From Atriophallophorus winterbourni (lineage: Eukaryota; Platyhelminthes; Trematoda; Plagiorchiida; Microphallidae), in contig JACCGJ010019042.1 in assembly GCA_013407085.1 (NCBI GenBank), positions 101,138-165,137 on the forward strand: a stretch of 64,000 nucleotides of DNA, written 5' to 3'. Shown here piece by piece: positions 33,590-46,400 of the stretch. Position numbers and translations under genes: made by a program. Position 1 is the stretch's first letter. The number at the start of each line of letters is the position of its first letter. The notes beneath the pieces are model-generated. The model was not told the DNA's origin. It made no database searches and saw only the letters and a list, made by a program, of their open reading frames with translations.

Positions 33590-34075
33590 CCGTAGATCTG
33601 ATCTCTTCATACCAGTATATCCCATAACGAGGTTATAAGAGGGTCCTTAAACCAAGACGGTTCGAAGTTGATAGTCAAGTGTCTCTGATGGGTGGTCATC
33701 ACTTCTGTAAATCTGGGGAAGTGTGAAATCCCCTGTTATCAATATTTGAGTATCGTGCCTCGTTGCTGCAGCGCAAACCATTAATCAGTTTATTGTTTTG
33801 GTCGGGAGTTGCTGTTGGAGAACGATATATCACTCCAATAATGCATTCGTCTCCTAAAGTATGAAGCTGAACGCAACAAAGCGTGTCGGGTATATTAAGG
33901 GTTTCATAACGCTACAGATAATCGAATGCTTGAAGTAGAGTGTCAATCCTGCTACCTCACCAAATCGGTCACGCCGGAATAGAGACATGCTGGGAAATGC
34001 GAGCGTTTTGTTAAACAATGATGCGTGGAACCACGTTTCTGTTATGGCGACTTTATCCGGCATCGTTTCATTTCA
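33590..34075 (-). mobile_element. CR1-like LINE fragment, endonuclease domain
   Basis: The minus strand reads MPDKVAITETWFHASLFNKT and MSLFRRDRFGEVAGLTLYFK, then, further left, ILITGDFTLPQIYRSDD. These are the metal-binding and GDFN-like motifs of an apurinic-type endonuclease in LINE ORF2. Stops and shifts break it. Confidence 0.75.
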
Positions 34076-34099
34076 AATCTCGAACAGTTAGATTGATTT

Positions 34100-34475
34100 G
34101 ATGATAAGGCTGTTCGCGTTGGTATGGGTGCACTTGATCATATTTTTCGCACACAAGTGCATAGTCTCAATCAAACTAAACAGCACACCAGCCTGAATAC
34201 CAAAACGCGTGTCTTTATCATCCTTGTATTAACCGCGTGGAACTCTCTTCCTGCAAAAAGAGAACAGAGAGAGACATTTCCCAAAGGCCGGGGATAAACG
34301 ATACCGTCAAATTTTTTGGTTGAGCTGTTTTGTTCTGGTCTATTTTATGGAATGTTATTTGTGGTGGGCAGTTTCGTGTTGCTTTACACAAAATGATCTT
34401 GCAGTATCCTATTAAATATTTGAAATTTGTTAAAAGAAATGCTCGGAATTCAACAGGCTGGCAGTCATTTTTCTA
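34100..34475. other. unassigned LINE/LTR junction sequence
   Basis: The segment 34,180-34,300 may be more LINE debris. No frame or repeat could be assigned with confidence. Confidence 0.35.
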
Positions 34476-34479
34476 CTAG

Positions 34480-34888
34480 GTTATAAAGCAACCTTTGTAG
34501 ACAGGTGGATTGCTGATTAAAATTTATCTTGTAAAATAAAAAATGTAGTGGATTTTGAGGAATAGATCCTGAGACTGCGTGGGTTCCAGTTATATCCACA
34601 TACAATTTTGCCTCCGAGACAACCACAGAAGAACGAAGACCCTCCGTGGACAATGAGTATATTGTTATTAATGATTGTGTCGACAATGTACAAATCGTAT
34701 TTAACAGATGAATACCGTTAACTGAGTTAACAAACAGAGAATCGATGAAATGAGAGGGATAACGATAAAAGGAAATCGATAACTCAAATTGTCGTTATCG
34801 GCATTTAAAACGAAATGATAATGTCTAGGTTAACAAATTAACAAATTACGATTATACAAAATATAAGACTGTACAAATTACTGTAGAA
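34480..34888 (-). repeat. LTR-like flank of decayed Gypsy element (left, correctly oriented as 3' LTR)
   Basis: It is the inverted counterpart of 36,588-36,985. Shared words include AATTTGTACAG at the inner end, GTTAACTCAGTTAACGGTAT, CACGGAGGGTCTTCGTTCTT and AGGCAAAATTGTATGTGGA. It lies directly after the end of pol in the minus-strand reading, so it suits the 3' LTR of that element. Confidence 0.7.
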
Positions 34889-34889
34889 C

Positions 34890-36560
34890 CCACCTAGATC
34901 GTCAGGAACAAGTAAAGGACGCTTGAAAAAAGCATTAGGTTATGAAATCATCAAACTTTAGGGGAAAGTGGACCTGCGCCCGGAACATGTTTGGTTGTTG
35001 GGGTCGGGTAGTTTGAGACACGAAGGTATTGCGTGTTTATCAGGGGAATAAGAAAAATGGTTGGTTTCAGGTGAAGCGGATGAAGAAACGTGTTGATCTC
35101 GGTTTGACATCTAACGAGTAACTTTTCGGGATTTTCGTTCCATTTTCGTTTCCGATGTTGGATTTACGTAAGCGACTTATAACGATCGATACTGACGGAT
35201 ACTTTTGATCCATTCCGCTGAATAACGAACTATTTGGATACCTGCTGAGCACTTTGTACGTGTATGGTAGTTGAAGTGGTGATCAGCAAGCAGAAATACG
35301 AAGTCGCAGGTATACAAGTCGGCTGCGATGTAAAACAGTTAAGCGTGTTGGCGAGTTGGGATAGATGTTAATTATTTCATGAAGCTGCGAATGTTACTGA
35401 CATATAATGGAGCTGTAAGATCTAATGGTGAATCGGAAGTTGTCAAGAATTCGCTAGGTAGATTGAGTGTAATCCCCTACACCATTTCAACTGCTGAGCT
35501 GGTCTTCTCCTTCACGGTTGTACGAATACTAAGATGCGCCAAAGACAATGACTTGGACCAACGTTCTGAATTCCAGTGACTCGTGATTGCGTGTTTAATT
35601 TGCCGGAGAAATCTCTCGACTTATCCAGTTTGAAGAACAACGGTAGGCTGTAATCTGTATGTGCTTCGTACCGAGTGTTCTATTCAGTTCCCGAAAGAGC
35701 GTTGACCGAAATTGCGAAGCTCTGTAAGTGGTAATATTGTTCGGTGCACAAAAGTTGCTGATCAAATTTTGAATAAATGCATTCTCAACCGTTTGTGCGA
35801 TGATATCAGGGATGGCTACATCCAATGATCAACGGGTAAAACGGTCGACGCTTGTCAATATATAGGAGCAACCGTCAGTGACGGCGGATTGACCCGATTT
35901 GGGAGTAATGTACCGATTTATTACAAGGTCATTTTGTTGCAAACGTGCTAAATTTTCAATGTCGATTCCAGGCTGTTCGATAGCACTTAACTGAATCCGA
36001 GAGAAAGTATCCACAACTGTGTTTGACAAGCTGGAAAGATATCAAATATCGCTCGTGAATTGTAAGATATTATCCAAGTGACGTATTTATCAAGGCGAAA
36101 ATCGATTCAATTATGCAGCAAGAGTAAAAGTTACGGTCTCATAGTATATAGTCAGTAACTCACGACTGAGCGTGCTCTATCGAGTGTAAGCTGGTTGAAG
36201 ACGACGAGAAGTGACAGCGAGTGGCTTGTTGATATTGTCAAATTCTTGTTGAAGGACTGCGCCGACTGCTTCTTGTGATAAGTCTGTAACGAGAGACAAC
36301 CGAGCATTGCGGCTCGTTGATAGATAAGTCAGTGAATTAACTTTGTTTAGAGAAGACTCGAGTTGCTCGACTTGTTTCATGGCTTTTTCATTCTTTTTAA
36401 ATTCACATTTTTCTCACGTAGCAAGTCAGTATATGTTTTTAAAATCATAACACATTGTGGAATAAAGCGTCTGTAATAGTTGACCAAACCCAAGAAACTT
36501 CTGACTTGACGGATAGAGCTGGGAAATCGATAATCTTAGAAAGTTGATAGTTTTGATGTA
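34890..36560 (-). mobile_element. decayed Ty3/Gypsy pol (end of RT, RNase H, integrase)
   Basis: Reading the minus strand from 36,545 downward: RQVRSFLGLVNYYRRFIPQC (end of reverse transcriptase), then SLVTDLSQEAVGAVLQQEF (RNase H start, with the Asp changed in context), then the spacer VVDTFSRIQ. Integrase follows: IPDIIAQTVENAFIQNLISN, FCAPNNITTYRASQFRS and, near 35,600, ERFLRQIKHAI and SLAHLSIRTTVKEK. Many stops and frame changes occur, and the catalytic D of the integrase core appears as Y in TTYRASQF. Gag, protease and most of RT are missing. Confidence 0.85.
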
Positions 36561-36587
36561 ACGCTCTCATACCGGATCTCTCACTAT

Positions 36588-36985
36588 AGAAATTTGTACA
36601 GCCATATATTTTGTATCATCGTAATTTGTTAATTCGTTAATCTAGACATTATAGTTTCGTTTCAATTGCCGATAACGCTATGTTGATTTATCGATTTCTT
36701 TTTATCGTTATCAATCTCATTTCATTGATTTTCTGTTCGTTAACTCAGTTAACGGTATTCATCTGTTAAATACAATTTGTACATTGTCGACACACTCATT
36801 AATAACAATATACTCATTGTCCACGGAGGGTCTTCGTTCTTCTGTGGTTGTCTCAGAGGCAAAATTGTATGTGGACATAACTGAAACCCACGCAGTCTCA
36901 GAATCGTTTCCTCACTATCCACTAAAAATCGACTTCATTCGAACAGGTAAACTTCTGATTTCGTGCTGGTTAAAATTTATAGTGT
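36588..36985 (+). repeat. LTR-like flank of decayed Gypsy element (right, inverted)
   Basis: Matches the reverse complement of 34,480-34,888 at high identity over at least 340 bases, including TGTCGACACACTCATTAATA and CCACGGAGGGTCTTCGTTCT. Its inner end abuts the RT remnant. The orientation is wrong for the 5' LTR of the minus-strand element. Confidence 0.7.
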
Positions 36986-37169
36986 AAAATACGAAATTCT
37001 CATGAGTCTAACTCCGCCCATGGCAGTAATACTCGACAAATGGTGAATTAAATTTTTTTAATGCATTTAGCATCACCACAAATTTTTGTTATACTATTCA
37101 TCCTGATCCAAGCTATAAACAATAGTAAAGTTTAAGAAATTCTTGTTCTTCTTAATTGACATGAGAGGG

Positions 37170-38640
37170 TCAAGCCCGTGTAAGCCGCATCTCTTTATAT
37201 GAGCAACATAGTTGAGGAGAACCACGGTTGAAAAAATCCTGTCGAGTGTGGTACGGCTTCACCGTGATTACAGGCAGTACCTTATTCACTAGTTGATTGA
37301 ATTGTTTTTCAGATCTTGCTGAAATAACATCCTCTGGAAGCACATTCAACAACTTAACAATTATTGTTTAGAGCGTGAATCCCTGTGTTAGTAGTAGTGT
37401 CTATCGCTTTTGAAGATTCAGAACATGGCCACGGGTTCTTGAGTCCACCAAGGAAGGAAAATCTCGCGCAGATCGTCCTCATAAGTTCCAAGTAATATAC
37501 GACGAGTTAGCAGCAGGTCGTAGCGCACACGCCGAATAGTGAGCGACATGAGGTTGAGGCGTTGAACTCTCTTCACATAAGGAATTGATTTCAATTATTG
37601 TACTCTTTTTGTCGCCCGGATTTGCACTTTTTCCAACTTTTCACGTTCTCCGTTAGTTTGTGGATAGGTGGAAAGCAAACCATATTCCAAAACTGTTTTT
37701 ACGTGGAACAAAAATGCGAAACTTTTGTGGAGTGATCGCGGAGAATAACCGACTAATAGCCTACCATGCGCGGTTTGAAGCAGCAGGTATTCTGTTCGAA
37801 TCCTCGTGGGATTTAATCGACCGAGTCACAATTGTATTCAGGTCACGTTCAATATCAATCCATTTCAGTTGATGATCCCCGAGGAAGTACGCACCTTCAG
37901 GCGTGCTCCGCCTCAATTTATTACAGCGCATTTCTGTCGGTTTACAGGAAACTGTCATTTTACTATCCAATCGAGCAATTTGTTTAATTCGTTCTGAAAA
38001 ACTGCATTCTCAGCAGAAGAGCTTACTGTACCCCAAACATTCAGATGATCCGCAAAAAGTAGTCAATTCAGATTTAATGAGTCGGGAAAGTCATTAACAT
38101 ATACTTTAATAAGAAACTGGCCGAGAACAGGTCCCTGCGGAACCCCGGAATTTAGACGTGTATTCTGCGATTTAACTCCGTAAACCTCGACCTTTGTATA
38201 ACGGTCAATAAGGAAGTCTTCAATCCATATTATTACAGGTCACTTTACACCACGAGCACGGAGCTTGAGCAATAGACGTTGAAATGGAAAAGGTCAAAAG
38301 CCTTACTGAAGTCAATGAAGGCAGTGACTACCGGGTGTCCCAGATCAAGTTCAGCACACCAGTGCTCGCGATTAGTGACGAGATTGGATGAGCATGATTG
38401 TCTTCGCGTAAAAGCATGGTGAACAGATGTTAGGTGACTGGTTGTAAAGAGAAAATCTTCTATCTGTTTTCGAGCAGTCGTTCCAGAGTCTTCCCAACTA
38501 CCGAAGAGAGGGTAACCAGTCGGTAGTAAGCCGGATCACTGATTTCACCGCCCATATACATTGGTTTCACAACGCAGAACTTCCAAAATCGAGGTAACCT
38601 ACCACACATCAGAAATAAACTGAAGATTAGCGGCAGTGTT
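37170..38640 (-). mobile_element. CR1-like LINE, decayed reverse transcriptase
   Basis: The minus strand reads, with shifts and stops, SVHHAFTRRQSCSSNLVTN, VVTAFIDFSKAFDLFHF (about 38,330-38,280), a damaged palm at 38,150-38,040, then VNRQKCAVINWGGARLK and QIRATKRVQ. The tail end near 37,170 keeps RIFSTVVLLNYVAHIK. It is probably the downstream part of the same element as 39,680-41,639. Confidence 0.75.
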
Positions 38641-39059
38641 TGGTACGTGATCTGATATTATATTTTACACAAACAATGGCATTGCAAGAAAAAGTCAAAG
38701 AATGTTCCTGACAGCACTTAGGTTTAATGGATAATGTCCATCGAAGCTGCGTGACGATCTCTGTTTCTGATTTTCCAAAAGTTTTCATTTTGATTGTTCG
38801 AAATAGATTTATCTATCCTGATTATGAACCGTTTCTTGTCCGTTAGGCGGAGGGAATTTATTCCACTAGGTTACGGTCTCCTGTCCGACAATACCTTTAG
38901 AAGGATAGGGTGTATTCCGTACGGACAAGGTGCTGAGTGTACATCGAGTCTTTCAAGTAAATGCTTCACCATATATGCCGAGATCAAGATATCCGGCGTT
39001 TCGGCGCTGCTCTCACGAATCAGAGGAATTAGAAACGCTCCTTATTGAGAACCAATGGT

Positions 39060-39660
39060 TCGACGTCTAATGTAGGCAAACAAGCGATTTGGCACCGAAT
39101 TGGCTTCATAGTTCTCTTTCTCTTTCACCCTCTTTTTCTATTTTAAGGTGGGTGTTGCTTCTTTCTGTTCCGTCAATATCGCTTTCCACACTGTTTTCTG
39201 ACCTGTCATTATCCTATTGCTTTACGGACCCTTTTGCTTATTTTGACCTTGATTTACTGCGCACAATTTGTCGTAATCTCGATTGCGTGGGACGGTCGGA
39301 CATCTGAACTTGATTTGATTTTGACTCGTGTACGTAACTTGGTACGTACACGATATTGTTTTGACATTGACCCGGATTTTTACCCGGTTGACCCCAATAT
39401 TTGAGGTATGTTTTTACTATATTTTGATTGCCTCAATACAGTACCGCTTTTATAGACAAATCCGCTTTGGGTTCTGATATACCTCTGGGATTTTGCGCGT
39501 CACTCAACTTGGGACGTTTCATTGATTGTCAAATACAATCAAAAGTGGGTGCACGTGTTGCGGATAACTTTGTAGGCTACGTAGTCATCGGTGCATCCAC
39601 AAAAACAAAACAACCGCCATAACCGCGTTTTTTCCTTCATGTTGTTACGAATGACGTTAT
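39060..39660. other. unassigned segment inside the CR1-like LINE
   Basis: Lies between the endonuclease and reverse transcriptase portions of the minus-strand LINE. It has a pyrimidine-rich block (39,115-39,145) and a plus-strand frame at 39,428-39,622 that weakly resembles 28,448-28,735. It could be a separate insertion. Confidence 0.4.
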
Positions 39661-39679
39661 CATACCACGGTGGCCCATT

Positions 39680-40450
39680 AGGGGGATCTTTCATTCATCA
39701 ATGGGGCATAATTTTCAAGCGATCTGATTTTACGCATAAAAGTCCAACCAACAGTTATCAACATTCGTAGATGGAGGGAGTTACTAGTCAATCGAGCCTG
39801 CAGACGTGACTAGCCTCTTTGTGTCTAATTCCCAGTCGTTTTTGCGGGCATGCGTACGTATTCTCAGTTGAAGATCTCGATTCCAAACGAACTATAAAGA
39901 ACAGTGATCGACAGATTCGTAACATCAGAAAATCTGGGGATGTCCACCAAATCCAATTTCGAAGGTACTTATCTGACACATCATCGTAGGATTGTTTACA
40001 TTCTGCACCAAATACAGCTCCAAAATCGTATCTAGGAATTCTTGTTGGAACGGTTTGCCCCTCGAAACTAAATCCGCCCAGTTTATATCGGCAACACTCA
40101 GATCTCCAAGAACGATGAAGTCACCAGTGATACCATACCGTTTCATTTGATAGCATACCGCAGGAATTTATGGCGTCAGGTGAGCGATAAATGACCCAAA
40201 GTGATGCAGCCCCAGAGCTAGAATACACCTTACGACAGATGCTTTCGGCATTTCCAGCATCAAGTTGAAATTTTTCCGATACTTCCACAATCAGGTGCTC
40301 TTCAAAGTATACGGCAACGCCACGGGCAGATCTCGAAGCTACTCTGTCACTTCTGAAAAGCGTATCAGATTTATCAATTGTTAACCACGATTCCGTAACA
40401 GCAATTATATCTGGCTATCGCCAACAGAGAATTTCATTAATTTCGTCAAG
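39680..40450 (-). mobile_element. CR1-like LINE, decayed endonuclease domain
   Basis: The minus strand reads GDFIVLGDLSVADINWADLV (the GDFN-type box, with Asn changed to Leu), then FLDTILELYLVQNVNNPT. Upstream is the degenerate counterpart of the AITESWL and ARGVAVYFEEHL segments (about 40,400-40,290). Several stops occur. Confidence 0.75.
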
Positions 40451-40620
40451 TTCCTTGCGTAGAGTCTCCGCATTGTAAAGCCAAACTTGAAATCTCTTCA
40501 AAGAAGGATTAAGTGGGGTAGGATTTGCAGCGGCTTCCATCGAATGTGCAGCGGCCTCTTCACTACCCGAGAATCCACAATATCGATATCTACCACGCCA
40601 GCTTCTCTACGTGCTCGCAA

Positions 40621-41639
40621 TTAATAAATGGCTGTTTTCATTTTAATTCTATCCTCAAGAGACAGGCCACACAATATCTCGAACGGCTTTTTCTTAAGAC
40701 GATGAGCGCGTCTTAGTACCATCTGGACTTGCTCATCCGGAGCTATAACAATTTTCAGTGTCCGCAGTTTATCCTCCTTCTTCTTCCTACCAAGCAGGAA
40801 CGCAGAAACAATGGTAACTCCTTCCTTACCTTGATTAAATAGCTTTGAAAAAGTGGATTGTAAGAATGTGCGCTCTTGCTGTAAATGTATCTCAGCCGTG
40901 TCCCCAGTATGCTCGCGAGCATTCACCCTAATAAGGCATCAATTCCGAGTATCAAAATGTGGCTCCTTTGAGACTGGAGATCTAAAAGCATTTTCAGTAG
41001 AAGGCACTTCTATCACTACATTTAGCTGAGCCTCTATTCTGCTCAATCGCTGTGACAATATTGCATAGCCTTGATCACTATGTAGGCCCTGCATAAGTTT
41101 TAATTCTTCCTGACTGTTGAGCAATCGGAGTTAAAGACGAGTAAACCTCGAGCTCATACACGTTCAATGTATCATCGGTACTAATACCATTTTGTAAACA
41201 GATTGTAGTCGAGGAACTCAATGGCACACATGCTTGCTCCACAAATATGTGGTGTCTGTCCTCAGCTGAGTTTGAGTCAATATTTTATATCTCCTCCATC
41301 GAGCATTTCAGCGTTTTTAGTGGATGCAGCTACGACTTTATTCTGAATACCTCCGTGCGTAACACTTGATGATGGAAGGCATATCTTACATACTGCCTGA
41401 ATAATATCAAACAATTTATTCTGAAGATACCGATATGTCTCTGGCTTCATTAATCTCCACCGAATATGCATCCATTTTATACATGTTTCACACTTTACAG
41501 CTTTTGCATTATCCGCAAACTGTTTAGAGCATACAAGACAAGAGTTTCCTGAGCGAGCAGCGTGGCACCGATTTCCTTGGATCTTCGTTGCAGTAGGTGC
41601 TGTATTATCTACTGTTGCAGATTTTCCAGTCATAACCAT
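40621..41639 (-). mobile_element. CR1-like LINE ORF1, broken
   Basis: Starts with ATG at 41639. The first piece holds a PHD/zinc-finger-like cysteine pattern (CLVCSKQF, CETCIKWMHI, CKICLP) typical of ORF1 in CR1-type LINEs. A coiled-coil-like piece follows (LSQRLSRIEAQLNVVIE, 40,939-41,124). The C-terminal piece (40,621-40,926) reads FLLGRKKKEDKLRTLKIVIA and VQMVLRRAHRLKKKPFEILC, the ORF1 RNA-binding region. Frameshifts separate the three. Confidence 0.8.
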
Positions 41640-41649
41640 GTTGAAATCC

Positions 41650-42265
41650 TGTGATAATCAAATAAATAGATAAATAAATTCTACGTGAAATCGGAATAGT
41701 TTATACGCAAAAAACCTTGTATTACATTTATTACAATAAAACTATTTTCAGATTCAAATTAAACTGTGCAACGCAAATTTGAGTGATCTTTATTTGTTTT
41801 AACACACTATTTGCACGTCACCATGTTCGCGATGTTAGGCGGGCTAAAGTTGTTGAATTCTATTTTGTGAGGTTGAACCAAGTTAACTCATGTTCCAGAC
41901 CAGTAAACGGAAGGTGAGCAAAAGAACGGTATCTTGTGAAATTTTTATAATAGATTTTGTTTTACGATGCACAAAATTTTTTATAATTTCATCGCTGCTA
42001 CTTTATACTGAATACTGCCTTACGACGTGTTGATAATATATAATTATAATTTGTCCATTAGTTACTATTTAATGATTATTTGGGTTGCGTGGTTCTCTGA
42101 AGTAGCTTGTAATTCTATTATGCCACGAGCGTTTGTAACGTTTTCGGCGTGTGCTACTGCTGCGGTTGAGGTTGACTTTAAAGACAACCACAGCCAACCA
42201 ACGTGTGATGATAGCCTTTGCCTACTGCTACTAGCGCTGTTTGACGATGTGATTTGCGCAATATT
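41650..42265. other. AT-rich stretch, nothing recognised
   Basis: Upstream of the PTB exons. It could contain the promoter or first exon of that gene, but I could not identify either. Confidence 0.4.
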
Positions 42266-42269
42266 TCTG

Positions 42270-42445
42270 TAAAGCGCAGCTAAGAGCGTGTTACATTGGT
42301 TTCTTCAAGGATTTGAGTGCATGCGGAAACCAGTTGTATTGTCATTTTGCGTTCTGTTGTATCTATCTGGGACTAGGATACTGACCGTAATTTATCCCAT
42401 ACACAGTCTGCCTGCATCCGGACTTGTGATTTCATAATCATTACA
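42270..42445 (+). repeat. family A SINE-like element, very diverged
   Basis: Only the order of weak matches supports it: GCGCAGCTAAGAGCGTG, GAGTGCATGCGGAAAC, ATCTATCTGGGACTAGG and CCGGACTTGTGATTTCATAA. Confidence 0.5.
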
Positions 42446-42824
42446 CAAATTAATCTGGACGTCCTTTCTTTTACCTGATTCCTATACTAACCCAGAAGAT
42501 ACAGCAACTCAAATGATCCGGGCTATGTTAAGGTAGATTTGCTGGTCTTCTTCATACTTATACTCACTTTCGGTTTTTTATTCAAATTGGTAGCAAAATT
42601 TTGTGCTGTTTCGTGATTCCGTGCTCTGATTAGAATGAATAAATTCGCGTCATAAAAATGGCTACTTATTAGGATGTTGCTTTCTAGACGGAAACAGTTA
42701 ATTGCGAAATTAATGAGATACGGCTTTTCGATGATTAAATTCTCCGACATTTACTTCAGTTTTACCCAGTCATAGAAAAAAGCTTGCAACATTGTGTTCC
42801 CGGTTTTACGTTGCAATATTGCGG

Positions 42825-43142
42825 CACTTTAGCACTGCAGCTAACACCGTACCAAATTAATTTAGCACAAGTATTGAGCCGCGTGCGTAAATGCGCCGCA
42901 GTCTCATTGCCATTTCTATTTTAGTTCCTACATCTTACTTGGCACCGGGACCAGGGTAATCATGAATATTCTGGCCCCAGGTGGAGGCTTGCTTGCGGCG
43001 ATCCCAATTTGGGATTGCTTTGACGCAGTTTTTGCCATTAATATATCTACCTAACCAACTTAACAGTATCTTAGCCCATATTCAGTCTATGACTGTGTGG
43101 CACTTTGCCCGAACCAAGCATATGATTCCATGCATACATAAA
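42825..43142 (+). repeat. family A SINE-like element split by an insertion
   Basis: The 5' half (GCAGCTAACACCGTACC to CATTTCTATTTTAG) ends at about 42,935. The 3' half resumes at about 43,048 (ACAGTATCTTAGCCCATATT and on). About 110 unrelated, GC-richer bases lie between. Confidence 0.75.
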
Positions 43143-43394
43143 TGACCTGGGAAGTTCAGCAGATCATCAATGCACTGTACAAGCTTATGATACGATTGCA
43201 TTGATTCATATTCATAAATCATTAATAATTAAAACGACTATTCGAAAGGTTTAATATCTTTTGCTTATGTGCAATTCACGAAATAGATTGAATATTTGTC
43301 TTTTCAGATAAGATTTCACCGCATATGATTTTTCTCGAAACAACGAAATTAACTTTTCTAATTTATTATTAAATTGTTTTTGTCATAAAACCAG

Positions 43395-43472
43395 CGAGAT
43401 CCGAATGATGACATAGACTCACCACAGAACGGTCATTTTTCTGGTGATTTTGAATCGGCTGATGTTAAAAAG
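43395..43472 (+). CDS. PTBP1: PTB exon 1 in view
   Basis: After the acceptor CATAAAACCAG, 26 codons ([18 protein letters not shown]...) end at AAG|GTAAGT. Phase 0 throughout. Acidic and polar, like the N-terminal leader of PTB. No ATG, so another exon lies upstream. Confidence 0.7.
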
Positions 43473-46400
43473 GTAAGTTTTTATTTTGATTGAACTTCCT
43501 TAGTCAAGAATGGAATCAGTAGTTGCTCATCCCTCTCGTGTTATTCATGTACGCAATATGCCTTCAGAAGTCAATGAAAACGAAGTAGCTCTTTTGGCTA
43601 TACCATTTGGCTTACTGAAAAATATGCTGCTTTCCAAGAAAAATAACCAAGCGCTGATTGAAATGGATCGCTTGGAAGATGCTATACTTATGGTTAACTA
43701 CTATTCAATGTTTCCAGTAACATTACACGGAAAAAATCTCTTGATCCATTTTTCTCCGCACTCCCGCTTAGAAGTTACTTCAGAAAGTAGCACCAATCAT
43801 GCTTTGGCTACTGCCAATAGAATAGTTCAACAAGATCTGAGCGGTGCCTTATCGGGCTCGCCAAACAGTGTTCTACGCATCGTAATTGATAATATCATGG
43901 GACAACAAATCAACCACATAATCTTGTACAAGGTGAGTGTTTCCGTCTAGATTATTTAATTTAAGATTTTTCATCGTTTTGGTCGAATATTACGAGTGTT
44001 GATTTTCCTACGGATGAATCAATATCATTGCATGTTGGAATTCGAAAATCATTTGCAAGCTTTTGTTGCCATGTTGGTAAGTGTTATGTTGATCTTAGTC
44101 CATTCTAAACAAAGCCTGTGTCCAATATGCCGTTTTTTTAAGCTACAGGATATTTCTATTCAAAGTTATTTTCTGTGTTCCCTTCGCTGGTTTTGCTGTT
44201 CGGTGTAAGTTTTCAAACCCCTGCGATAAGCTTTCGAGTTCGTTTTGCCAGCTACGACGTTAAAAGCGTTGTTTTCAATTATCTTTCGCAATGGAAGACA
44301 GAGCGGTTCATGGCAGCACTGTATGTATGAATGTACAAGCCTGATCCAGGCAAAGTGCCGTACAGTCAGAGACTGCACGTGGGCTAAGATACTGTCAGGT
44401 TGCCCAGACCTAGACAGATATGAGAAAGAAAATAGAAATGGTAGTGAGACTTCAGCCTGTGTCAGCATGCAGCACATCACCGATGGCCAATCAATTTAGC
44501 ACGGTGTTAGCCGCACAGCACATAAGTACTGTACGATTGCACGTCCGTGCAAGGTACAATAGCACATCCGTGACAGCATTGAGGTTTTGCTCGATATCAT
44601 CACGCTCCTTTACAACATTACACCGATGGCAAATACCGCGTGCATAACTGCCATACGATAAAATCCTGAATGGATGCAAAATGATGGGGTTTAAAAATTA
44701 CGAAATAGGCCCAAATTTCGCAGACACCTGTTCGAGGTACATATACCTCGACAGATATATGCTTTAAATTAACTTCCGTGAACTAATATAGCGACAATCG
44801 GCACAACAGCTTTCTTGCGGTTTTCAATGTCATCCATATAGCCACTGCGTATTCAGATTTCTTTTATTATAATCAGGCAGTCGGGTCACAATAACTAGTC
44901 TTATTACTGTGCGGCACTTTGCCTGGATCAGGCTTGTGATTTCATACATTTAACTACAGTCAGTTTTGCTCTCAATCCATTATTTGCTTGAGTCAAGTCC
45001 GTCTAGCCACCATGGAGACGACACCATTCCGATTCGCGGGTGATTTTTCATTCGAAATATATAAGCTAACCAGCGAATTTAGGTTTTCAATGTTTTTCGC
45101 TGCTACCATAGATTATGTTATGGGAGCTGCTTTACGAATCTGAAAGTTACAACCAAACTCCGCAAAGTTTTTGAATATCTATGTGATAACCGACTCTGCC
45201 TAACTCTTGGGAATAGATTCTGACAACCACACCTCACGATGAAGATCGCCTAATGTATCAGGGTTGTATCATCTTCCTCGAACAGAACAGGTCGCATGGC
45301 ATCAGAGCTAGCATCATTGTATCGTTTTATAGATACGATACATGCTTTAATTTCTAAATCACTGGAAGGACCACCAAATAGCCAAAGGTCGTAGTGCGTC
45401 AATTAAGGGAATAAAACTGTTGCAAGAGGCCGGGTAAGTTGTTCTTGAAAATGTTAGGCCCAGCGTGGAATACGGCGATTTTTATTAGTGACGGAAGTAC
45501 TGTTTTACGCCCGATCCAGGCCAAGTGCCTTACAGTCAGACTGCACGTGGGCTGAGATATTGTCAGGTTGCCCAAGCCTCGACAGATATGACAAAAGAAA
45601 TAGAAAGGAAAAAGAAATGGTAGTGCGACTCCAGCGTGTTTCAGAATGCAGCTCACTACCGGTGGCCAATCAATTTAGCACGATTTCAGCACAGAAATAC
45701 TGCACGAACATTTAACTGGGAGCATTTTCGCATTTAATATCACTTTGGGAAATGCCCGCAGCACTGTTCTAGGTTGCTAATCATCAGGAAATGCATATTT
45801 ATTCATTTTTCATACTAATCATTCCATTTAAATCTTGGACACCAAACGGTATCTCTGCATCTCACATTCTGTTAAATGGCGGTTACAGTTGTGATGACAT
45901 ACATCCGTTACAACACGTAAAAACGCAACACTTTTTCTCTGTTCCAGCATCTTAATGGACAGAACATTTACACAGGCTGCTGCTCTCTGAAGGTGGAGTT
46001 TTCGCGTACTCATGGACCCCTTGAAGTACGCAGAGAAACTGATAAGTGCCGAGACTATCTCATTTCCCCACTCACTGCCGAAGAATTACAAAACATTCAC
46101 GGGGTGAATCCTATTGCCCAATCTATACCATCGAGCAGTATGTTCCACTAACTTCAATTTTATTCCAGTCACAGCTCTTCCGGTCATCGCTGGAACTGTT
46201 GCAACACCTGCCATTAACGAATTAGCTGCCCAGTTAACGTTGCTTGCTCAACAGTCTGGTATGTCTTTAAGTCCCGCCGCGGCCGCTGCTGCTGCAAGCT
46301 TTATGGCTCTTACATCACAAGGTGCCGTCGGATCTGCCGGATTGAATATAGGAAGTCAGAATGCATCAAATATGTTCACGGGTGCTGCTTTGGGAAATCC

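Noticed and set aside
42027..42272. 81-codon plus-strand frame upstream of PTB as a first exon
   Set aside because: No donor in the needed phase was found, and its end merges into a diverged SINE-like copy.
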